This document shows positions 1 through 6,101 of a DNA stretch of 6,101 nt, one piece after another. Each line of letters opens with the position of its first letter. The stretch's first letter is position 1. The stretch covers positions 1 to 6,101 of the forward strand of contig DUKP01000116.1 of the NCBI GenBank assembly GCA_013329295.1. The letters are read 5' to 3'. A program made the translations under genes and the position numbers. Source of the DNA: Candidatus Poseidoniaceae archaeon (GTDB taxonomy: Archaea; Thermoplasmatota; Poseidoniia; Poseidoniales; Poseidoniaceae). A model generated the notes under the pieces. It did no database searches. It was not told the DNA's origin and worked only from the letters and a program-made list of their open reading frames with translations.

Positions 1-3000
1 AAGGTATACATCTTGCACCTTCTCTTTGAGATTCACAATCTGTACCATTTCCAACATTTATTGCTAGATTCTCAAAGATTTCTCCTGTTCCACCGATTTC
101 TGAAATAGAACCAGTAATTGATATTGGTCCAAATGTTCCATCTGACCTTATCGCTACAGTTGTTGATGTTGAATCAATAGAAATGTCAAGGTCTGCCCAT
201 ACATAGCCAATTAGCATTTCATCGGTTCCGATGTGTGATAATGTCCCTGGGAATACAATTTCTATCTCATGTAATCCTCTTGACAAATCTTGAGTGGCAA
301 AAATAATTGCGCTCCAATCTCCATTAGTTGTAGTTTGAGTTGTTGCCACTAACTCTCCATCAAGATATATTTCTAAGATTTCATTTTCTAAACCTTCATT
401 AGTCAGTGAATCAATATCAAACAGCCTTCCTGACATTTCCCAAAGTTCGCCTCTAGTTACCTGAGCATTACTATCAAATGATACAGTCATATCTGCTCTG
501 TGAGCAAGGAAGAATGTTGCATTAGTACTATTTGCTCTGTAGTAGCCTTGGCTACCAGAATAAGCTGTTATTGTCCTATTACCAAATTCAAACAGATCTG
601 AAACTGTCCAATCGTAAGAAAATGCACCTGATGAATCTGTAGTCACGGAAGTAATGGTAATTCCCTCAATAATTAGTTCAACTTGATGGCCAGCAATTGG
701 ATTTAGTTGATTATCTGCCACACTTCCAGTTATGGTTATATTTTGACCAACTGCTACTGTTTCTGGCACTTCAACACTCAATACAATATGGCTAAAGATA
801 TTCCAAGTCGCATTAGTATAACTTGGCAAATAAAATGTACTTCCATTAAATCTGATTTCTAGTAGAACAGGGCCAAGTTCTGCATCAGCAGAAACTGGAT
901 ATATCGCAGTGAATAACCCGTCTTCATCAGTATCGACATTCGTCATGAAATCACCGTCTAACCAAACTTCAATTGTTAAATTAGGTAGTGGATTATCAAC
1001 TAAATCAAGTAATAATCCTTCAATGGTCATTACTTCTTCTCGATTAACATCGCCTCCTGGTGTAAGCAAGGTGATTTGAGTAGGCACACTAATATTGAAA
1101 GGTACAGTTGTGGATGTTGGCAGATAATATTCTGGATTTGATGGCTCTCCAACGCCAATTGGGTCTACCCAATCTCGGCCACCAAAGAATTCTACTGTAA
1201 TGGTGTGAGCGCCAGCAGAAATGTCCTGTGGCAGGGAATATCCAAGGCTAAATTGTCCAGTTGATGCGTCTGTCTCTGTACTTGCAACTGATGCTCCGTC
1301 AATCATTAGGTGTACTACCGCTGAAGATGGAACATCAAGAACCGCTAAACTCTGTCCCAAGTCATCTAGTAGAGTACCGTTGACAGTAAGATAATCACCA
1401 GCGATCAAACTCTCTGAATATTCTGTTATCGTAATATTTGTTTCAGCAAGTACAACAAATGAAGTATTTGATTCTGAACCCAAAAGACCTGTAGTTCCAA
1501 ATGTACCTGTGTAAATTGCATTAACATCTTTGACACCTACTGACATGTTAGCAGGTGTTGTTAAAACTCCGAAGGCAGTACCATTCTCTGCGGTCGTGAT
1601 AATTGTATTGATATCAGTACCATTGAGTGAAATTGTAATCAATTGACCTGAAACCGGTTCACCAGTATTATCGATTAATAAAACCTCAATTTCAACATCA
1701 TTGCCTCTCTCGACTCTATCATTCAAACTTGGCTGACCTTGTAAGTCAAGTATTGGATCTATGAATCGAATTTCAGTGAATCCTCTACTATCGAATAAAC
1801 TCGTATTATTGGAACCTAGATAGAAGTTTACTGCAGGAATATATGTCGCACCTAATGTATTATTTCCTGCAGCAAAGTTTGGCGACAAAAGAATAGATGC
1901 ATTCCAGAATCCATCTTGTCCAACTACTCCGCCTGTCACCGTAAATCCAAGCGATTCACCATTAATTTCAAACAGAATATTTGCTGGTAAAACGGTTCCA
2001 TCGATTTGTTCTAATCCACTTCCATTGTCAGAAGTAATCTGTCCAGAAATATTGAATAATTCTCCAGCCACAGGATTTGCTGTAATGTCATCAATTACTA
2101 AGAAAGTTAGAGAACGGACGTTAATTGTTGAGAAATTAGCGTTGCTACCTACCAAATCAATAGTTCCAGCAAAGGTAATCTCTACATTTGTCAAACCGAG
2201 TGGTTGCGTAAATGGTATGGTGTGAGTAATGTTAGCAAATCCTTCGTTATCGGTTAGTACTGTACCAATTGAACTACCTCTAAACTTGTAGTTCACATCA
2301 TATGACGATAGTGGTTGGAACAAATTGGATGATTCAACTAGCCTAGATGTTATGTTGACACTATCGCCGCGGTTGACAACTATTGCATTCAATGGTTGAA
2401 TTGATTCAAATTGAGTTACTCCTAATACAAATACTGGTGTCTCAACTGATGATGTCAGATATAATTTTGATGAATCCTCAACAACTGAAATTACCAAAGT
2501 TTTAGCTCCACGAACTGTTCCATTGTTAAGCGTGTCAGTAGGTACAGACATATTGAATGAACCATTAGTAGTAGTAGTGTAAGAACTAACTAATGTCTCA
2601 TTTTCATTATTCAACCAATTAACTCTTAAGTTAACTGATTCTACTAATACACGAGAATTATCATCATCATCAATAACTTGTCCAACAACATTGAAATCGA
2701 CGCCAGCGATAACGTTACTTGGTATTGAATCAATTCTTATATCAGTATTACCTTGTATAGTGACATTAATGACTGTACTATTTCCAGTGCGTCGAGAATT
2801 ACCCTTGGCTAAAGGATCTGTCAAATCATCTGCGACAACAATTAGAATATCATATAATCCAGGTGCGATTCCAGCTGCGGTCCAAGTAAGGTTTGCAAAT
2901 CCATTAGGATCGCTAACTGAACTACCCATTGAAACATTTGTTGAATTATAATCGAAATAAAAGTCAACAGAGACACCTTGCAGTAAACTTAAATCAGCAA

Positions 3001-6000
3001 GATCACCTACAATAGCCGATAATTCGATATCATTGTTAGTAAGTGTGGTTCTCTCTCGCTCTTCGGCTAAACTTACAACAAATTCGGATTCTATTCCAAC
3101 CAAGACTACTGGGGTAGGGAGAGCAGATATTGAACCGGTTGATTCGTCAACTATTGGATCTTCTGAGGCATAGTATGGGCCTCCTTCTGGTTGCTGACTG
3201 TAAAAGTCAAATCTTATTTCAACATCGTAAGCATTTGATGGTAAGTTGTTTGGAATTGTAATGTTTTCAGAGAAAGTTGAGGTTTGATTATCTACAATTC
3301 CTTGTGCTAAATCAACAATCCTTTCATCCTCAGTAACCAATACCAAAGAGTACTGAGAAATATTATCTCCAAGAATTGGGGTTTGATAGACTCCATCGAA
3401 TATTGTGCCATTTATCCACAATGAATCGCCCAAATGTGTCCAATTTTGGCTGATTGTGATGTTCCATCCAATTTCTGCTTTGACCCTCAAAAATCCAGTC
3501 CCAGTTGACGGAGAATAATCATCACTCCCATTGTAAACTACTCCAATAACATAATCATCAGCAGTTAAATTAGCATCCAAATTGATTACTTTCTGAAATT
3601 GTCCCGATATGTTAGACGTAGTGTTGAACCATGAATTATTGAAAAAGAAATCAAAATCTCCAACCGTTGATCTAACGGGTTCTCCACGATGGTCTAAAAC
3701 AGACACTCCAAACGAACCATCATAACCTCGTAATTGTGAAGTTGATTCAAATTCAAACTGCAGGAAACTTTTCAACTTATATGGCGCACTAGAAGACAGA
3801 TTTGCATCGTCAGTTGCTTGAATTGAGACTGGTATGAACCTTAATCTAACTTCAACCTCGCCAGCACCAAAATTTGCTAATTGTGCTGTCAATTGTTGCT
3901 GAATAGAAAAAGTACCGTTTACTGTAATATTAAATATTTCACTCCATGAACTAAATGAACCATTTTCACGCATTGAGAGTACTAATTGACCCTCCATGTC
4001 TGTTGGACTAGGGCCTAGAGATTGTGCAGAACCATTTACCCAAATGTCTTGATCTACCACCAAGATACTTTTGTTTGATAGCGGTCCTTCGACTGTTGCA
4101 GTCAAATTTGGAGCTTCTCTAACATCCAATCTGATGCTTAGGTTGGAAGGACGCAAATGGTGTTCTGAGATTGCAATTGGAGGATCAAATTCTTCTACCC
4201 ATCCTTCAAACCATAACTCAGCATTTATTATTCCAAGTGTCTCTGTTTCATCTAACTCTACATTAACGGACCATGCCCCGGAAGGGGTTACAAGTCCTGA
4301 TAGGTTATTAGTGCCATTAAAAGAGGATATGAAAGTCAAATAAATATTAACATCTCCACTTTCAAATGAATAGTCCTCTGGAGAGTTCTCATAACTGATT
4401 TGACCTTGTATCGTTGTAGTTGAACCAGCACCCACAACTGGTGCTCCAATTACAAGTGGGAATTCGTGTGTAATTACCGAATCATCCGTCAAGTTCAACC
4501 AACTAGAGAATAAAATGACATTTTGGGATATTAACTCGAAGGCTCCATGCCTGATTAATAAGGAATACACACCGGGATTGAGAGAAATAGAGAGGGAGTC
4601 ATTAAAAGAAAAATTACCATTACCATCTGTTTGAACTTCACCGACTAACATTTCCTCAACTAACTCTGCTTGAGGATTAGCTAAAGGTACTAAATATGCT
4701 GATAAATCGTAGTTGGCAATTGGAGTTGAATTATCTGCAAATACAAATTGTCCTGAGAAATTAAAGGTATCCGATAAATCCCGATCGATTGTAAACGGTG
4801 AAATTGTTTGATTAAGAATTGTCAAATTTTCAGAAGCAGGGCAAGAATCAAACGGAACCCATCCTAAGTCAATTTCACCCGATCCAGAATCAAAAGAAAG
4901 TTTAACTTCACCCCAAGATGAATAATCTTGTGTTGAAACTGTGTAACCTGCACCATTCCATTCGCCACCAACATAACCTGTAACATATCTAGCAGGTAGA
5001 CCAGCTATCCTAGCCATAGTTACAAAGGCAGTATTGTAGTCTTTACACTGCCCAAAACCACTTTGAAGAACGTAAGATGTTATATCTTGTCCAGTAGGAT
5101 TTGATACTGGAGTATGATATAAATTGAACTCGAATGTTTCATTGCCTAGACGTAAGAAATCGCTCAACGATTTTGCTACAGTATAAGCATCTTGTGAGGT
5201 TGCATTTTGAGTAACTGAGTTAACTGTTTGAGTGACAAAATATTCAGAAGACTGTTGATCATCAAATTCTGAAGGGACTACAAGTTGGTAATCAAAGTCT
5301 TGACTTACAATTGTGTTAGCAGCAAGTGAATCCCAATCAAAGAAATATTCTTCTTGCCTTAGATTTAATCTATTGATTTCACCTAAATCAACTTTGATGT
5401 TGTGCGTATCGTTTGACCTAAGTAACGTTGCAGCAGGATCGGACCAGAATGTAAGATTACGATAATATGAAGAAACCGGTATATTGCCAAGGCCAATAAG
5501 TTCTCTATAGGTTATTTCCCAATCAATAGTTGAATTAGAAAAACTATCATCGGGTAATTGACTTGAATTATCTACATTTGTCAATATAGGTGAGAATGGA
5601 TGAACATCTTGTAGGTTTGCATAAGTAGAACCTGTGTAAAAATCGTTAGTATTCAATCTCCATCGGTGAATTTGGTTGATATCTACTTCACCAGTAGTAT
5701 TGTTAGCCCAAAATACAACACCATCTTCTACAATATCATCTGTAGGATCAAATGGGTCATAAGGTGAGTTTGTACATAATGTACCCCAAAATGCAATTGG
5801 ACATTCGTCTCCATCTAACATCCCACCACCGTCTGTATCAGGGTTAGTCCAATCGGTTCCAGTTAGATTCTCTATGGCATCTGGGATTCCATCGCCATCA
5901 AAATCTTCTGGAAGTACGTCATCTAATGGATTAGACTCAGGATTAGTTCCATCAAAATATTCTGTTCGATCGTCAACACCTCCACTATCGGTGTCGAATA

Positions 6001-6101
6001 CTGTTGGATTAGTAACCCATGCATCAGTACTACCATTACCTATACCTATCCAAATCAAGTCACATCCTATGGTATCCTCAAAATAATTGTTAAGATTATC
6101 A
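1..6101 (-). CDS. Giant multidomain surface protein with transglutaminase-like core and Ig-like stalk (internal fragment, both ends missing)
   Basis: Complete codons run from base 6100 down to base 2: 2033 codons with no in-frame stop, which cannot be chance in AT-rich DNA. No start can be chosen because the frame is already open at the right edge; the Met codons inside are internal. Domain order is Asp/Gly calcium-binding repeats (~22-122), a pre-transglutaminase region (~123-299), a transglutaminase core (~300-422), then about fifteen beta-rich Ig-like modules to the end. The protein is rich in Asp, Glu, Asn, Ser and Thr and poor in Lys, with only seven Cys. No membrane segment or signal peptide lies in this part; in this protein class these sit at the missing ends. 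The expected location is the outer cell surface, inferred from composition and domains. Cross-linking, adhesion or peptide binding are plausible roles but not shown. No operon context is visible. I do not recognise a specific named gene. Confidence 0.96.
2..193 (-). repeat. Start of module 15, with a Cys pair, cut by the window edge
   Basis: Residues ~1970-2033 begin like the other modules: DLDISIDSTSTTVAI (1970-1984), then GPISITGSISEIGGTG (1991-2006) and a strand LAINVGNGT (2012-2020). They then depart from the pattern with DCESQREGARCIP (2021-2033), which holds the only cysteines after the transglutaminase core (C2022 and C2031). These may form a disulfide-closed loop in place of the usual mid-module turn. 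The module continues beyond base 1, so its full form is unknown. Confidence 0.55.
194..1444 (-). repeat. Ig-like modules 11-14
   Basis: Approximate limits are 1553-1672, 1673-1771, 1772-1868 and 1869-1969. Opening strands include LIAGDYLTVNGTLLDDLG (1565-1582), EEVMTIEGLLLDLVDNPLP (1689-1707), VAVGQNITITGSVADNQLNP (1782-1801) and VTRGELWEMSGRLFDI (1881-1896). The ligand-like strand and turn recur as MIDGASVASTETD (1599-1611), WLDGDFMTNVDTDEDGLF (1713-1730), IIEGITITSVTTDSSGAF (1811-1828) and YLDGELVATTQTTTNGDW (1912-1929). Ends recur as EYYLPTSTT (1657-1665), TFYLPSYTNAT (1755-1765) and GYYRANSTNAT (1852-1862). These four units are the best conserved of the array and fit the 'Ig-like domain repeat' class of bacterial and archaeal surface proteins. 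They form the distal part of the visible stalk. Confidence 0.82.
1445..2761 (-). repeat. Ig-like modules 7-10
   Basis: Approximate limits are 1114-1227, 1228-1331, 1332-1447 and 1448-1552. Each opens with a 'V..G..v.i.g.l.d' strand: IAGVDFNVVGQVIDD (1131-1145), VNRGDSVNITSRLV (1242-1255), PVAGELFNISGQI (1343-1355), VERGNDVEIEVLLID (1463-1477). Each has a mid-module turn: TTTTNGSFNMSVP (1175-1187), LTDNEGFANITHTIP (1282-1296), GQDGFWNASILLSP (1394-1407), TTAENGTAFGVL (1502-1513). Modules 7 and 9 end in the Tyr-containing boundaries LYLTSS (1213-1218) and FYLGSN (1426-1431). This regular frame is the strongest evidence for tandem Ig-like beta-sandwiches. Module 7 also carries short tandem-codon tracts for Asp and Thr. 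An adhesive or spacer role is inferred from the array alone. Confidence 0.78.
2762..3775 (-). repeat. Ig-like modules 4-6
   Basis: Module 4 (~776-874) shows FGVSVLDHRGEPVRSTVG (797-814) and ends with DDYVIGVVYNGSDDYSPS (848-865), the familiar 'v.v.Y.G...Y.pS' end of bacterial Ig-like repeats. Module 5 (~877-1003) has HLGDSLWINGTIFDG (889-903) and the exit YDVEIRFDFYS (958-968) followed by YYAS (976-979). At about 127 residues it is the longest unit, with an Asp/Glu-rich insert near 980-990. Module 6 (~1004-1113) has LQGVSVDFYFDYNST (1040-1054), the turn SDPNGFANLTW (1063-1073) and PGLYDILIVVADD (1080-1092). The units are far apart in sequence, so they look like old duplications rather than recent copies. 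Confidence 0.68.
3785..4459 (-). repeat. Beta-rich modules 2 and 3 (divergent Ig-like)
   Basis: Module 2 (~548-660) has TTTIQGQISYENS (561-573), the turn SGLVTPSGAWSVNVEL (601-616) and an outgoing strand INAELWFEG (625-633). Module 3 (~664-772) has SILVVDQDIWVNGSA (678-692), ENGSFSSW (712-719) and GEVEVRLRFIPV (748-758). Both keep alternating hydrophobic/polar strands and the aromatic turn in mid-module but are poor matches to the later units. They are called Ig-like from position and periodicity, not from a strong motif. Sequons are dense here, for example N594, N599, N653, N665, N676, N690, N713, N724 and N728. Confidence 0.58.
4502..4801 (-). repeat. Ig-like/carboxypeptidase-regulatory-like module 1, directly after the transglutaminase core
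   Basis: Residues ~434-533 have the outline of a small beta-sandwich: FNFSGQFVFADNSTPIANYD (446-465), a central turn QTDGNGNFSF (490-499), then LNPGVYSLLIRHG (507-519). The pattern 'G.v...g.pl.....v.v.....TdgnG.F.f.....l.pG.Y.l.v' is shared by Ig-like and carboxypeptidase-regulatory-like domains, and I cannot separate the two by eye. It starts the stalk and probably braces the transglutaminase core. It includes sequons N446, N457, N496 and N500. Confidence 0.72.
4919..4921 (-). other. Ser codon (S394) at the catalytic His position
   Basis: TCA encodes Ser two residues before the conserved Trp of DYSSWGEV, where the family has DAHAWvEV. The flanking D392, W396 and E398 align without gaps, so the substitution is not an alignment slip. 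Changing Ser to His needs more than one base change, so a single sequencing error is an unlikely cause. An out-of-frame CAT overlaps the site, but reading it would need compensating frameshifts. Confidence 0.85.
5045..5047 (-). other. Predicted nucleophile Cys codon (C352)
   Basis: The codon TGT encodes the Cys in GFGQCKDY, the position of the transglutaminase nucleophile at the start of the central helix. GQC is also the sequence around the nucleophile in animal transglutaminases. Its retention argues against simple decay of the domain. Confidence 0.88.
5204..5734 (-). other. Pre-transglutaminase region resembling the TgpA-type lead-in
   Basis: Residues ~123-299 contain HRWRLNTNDFYTGSTYAN (145-161), which resembles the 'WR..t.D.YtG..W' segment found ahead of the transglutaminase core in TgpA-type proteins. 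Next comes a Leu/Gly/Pro stretch, ELIGLGNIPVSSYY (200-213). A beta-rich segment around FDYQLVVPSEFDD (267-279) corresponds to the strand region just before the core helices. The match is from memory of the family pattern, so the domain boundary is approximate. The segment probably packs against the core and forms part of its substrate groove. It carries several N-x-S/T sites (N133, N134, N178, N188, N215, N227). No membrane helices are present, unlike full-length bacterial TgpA, so this is a soluble, exported arrangement. Confidence 0.55.
5735..6037 (-). repeat. Asp/Gly-rich calcium-binding repeats (thrombospondin type 3-like)
   Basis: Residues ~22-122 hold degenerate repeats of the form TNP..DTDxGGxxDxxE. 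Clear units are TNPTVFDTDSGGVDDRTE (30-47), DFDGDGIPDAIE (66-77) and TNPDTDGGGMLDGDE (85-99), followed by an Asp/Pro-rich tail at 114-122. Spaced Asp side chains in D-x-D-x-D/G loops are the known Ca2+ ligands of thrombospondin type 3 and related bacterial and archaeal surface repeats; binding here is inferred from that pattern. C100 and C109 flank an eight-residue hydrophobic loop and probably form a disulfide. More repeats may lie upstream, outside the window, because residues 1-33 already look like the end of another unit. The repeats probably form a calcium-rigidified spacer before the transglutaminase region. Confidence 0.82.

Larger units (their letters stand above)
4835..5203 (-). other. 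Transglutaminase-like core domain lacking the catalytic His
   Basis: Residues ~300-422 match the transglutaminase/papain-like fold from end to end. The first helix is DAYTVAKSLSDFLRLGN (304-320). The nucleophile motif is SGFGQCKDYNTAFVTMAR (347-364), with C352. Next is the signature GLPARYVTGYVGGEW (367-381), equivalent to 'GIPARvVtGY.gGe'. Then comes YTVSTQDYSSWGEVKL (387-402), equivalent to 'Y.Vr..DAHAWvEVy', and finally GWVPFDSCP (413-421), with D418. The family uses Cys-His-Asp to form or break amide bonds at glutamine or peptide substrates. Here Cys and Asp are in place, but the His position is Ser (S394), and no other His lies between C352 and D418. The domain is therefore either an inactive binding module or one with altered chemistry. 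No N-glycosylation sequon falls between N320 and N425, as expected if this face must stay accessible. Confidence 0.92.

Noticed and set aside
2025..2225. Plus-strand open frame of 66 codons
   Set aside because: Lies wholly within the continuous minus-strand gene, has no recognisable domain or ribosome binding site, and reads as a shadow of the Ig-like coding sequence.
2691..2951. Plus-strand open frame of 86 codons
   Set aside because: Antisense to modules 6-7 of the large gene, with no family resemblance; explained by the codon pattern of the opposite strand.
4071..4343. Plus-strand open frame of 90 codons
   Set aside because: Antisense to modules 2-3. The minus-strand frame continues intact through it and has clear protein-like patterning; this one does not.
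4835..5203. Possible frameshift or sequencing error as the cause of the missing His
   Set aside because: An out-of-frame CAT overlaps the site, but the frame matches the family pattern immediately before (YTVSTQD) and after (WGEVKL), so no net shift is present. Ser (TCA) to His needs more than one base change.
5874..6086. Plus-strand open frame of 70 codons, rich in Ser and Pro
   Set aside because: The Ser/Pro composition is the antisense image of the Asp/Gly calcium-binding repeats (for example GAT/GGA read backwards), not a real gene.
1..6101. CRISPR array, insertion sequence or recent DNA-level tandem duplication
   Set aside because: No direct repeats of spacer/repeat length, no terminal inverted repeats and no near-identical long DNA repeats were seen. 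The module repetition is visible only in protein and is highly diverged.
1..6101. Promoter, terminator or intergenic signals
   Set aside because: The whole window is coding on the minus strand. AT-rich patches that look like TATA boxes or T-runs fall inside codons and have no supporting context.

Overview
The window is the interior of one very large gene on the minus strand. Translating the reverse complement from base 6100 down to base 2 gives 2033 consecutive codons with no stop. The frame runs off both edges, so neither the start codon nor the stop codon is present. No second gene, RNA gene, promoter, terminator, mobile element or CRISPR array could be supported. Residue numbers below count from the first complete codon (residue 1 = bases 6098-6100; residue n = bases 6101-3n to 6103-3n) and are not the numbering of the full protein.

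Reading N to C (right to left on the plus strand), the protein has four parts. (1) Residues ~22-122 are Asp/Gly-rich repeats of the calcium-binding, thrombospondin type 3-like kind. (2) Residues ~123-299 are a lead-in that resembles the region before the core of TgpA-type transglutaminases. (3) Residues ~300-422 are a transglutaminase core with a clear catalytic Cys (C352) and Asp (D418), but Ser (S394) where the catalytic His should be. (4) Residues ~430 to 2033 and beyond are about fifteen tandem beta-rich Ig-like modules of roughly 100-125 residues each.

An exported cell-surface protein is the best overall reading. Supporting signs are the Ca-binding repeats, the long beta-sandwich stalk, few Lys and many Asp/Glu, about 70 N-x-S/T sequons by hand count, and no cysteine for 1601 residues. 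The gene is AT-rich with frequent ATA and AGA/AGG codons. Together with sequon richness and this architecture, that fits a planktonic archaeon such as marine group II (Poseidoniales). An AT-rich bacterium cannot be excluded; the lineage is an inference, not something the sequence states.

The likely job is a calcium-stiffened head carrying a transglutaminase-fold domain, held away from the cell by a long Ig-like stalk and probably used for adhesion, cross-linking or binding of proteins and peptides. The missing His makes ordinary Cys-His-Asp catalysis doubtful. That is the most notable feature of the window.
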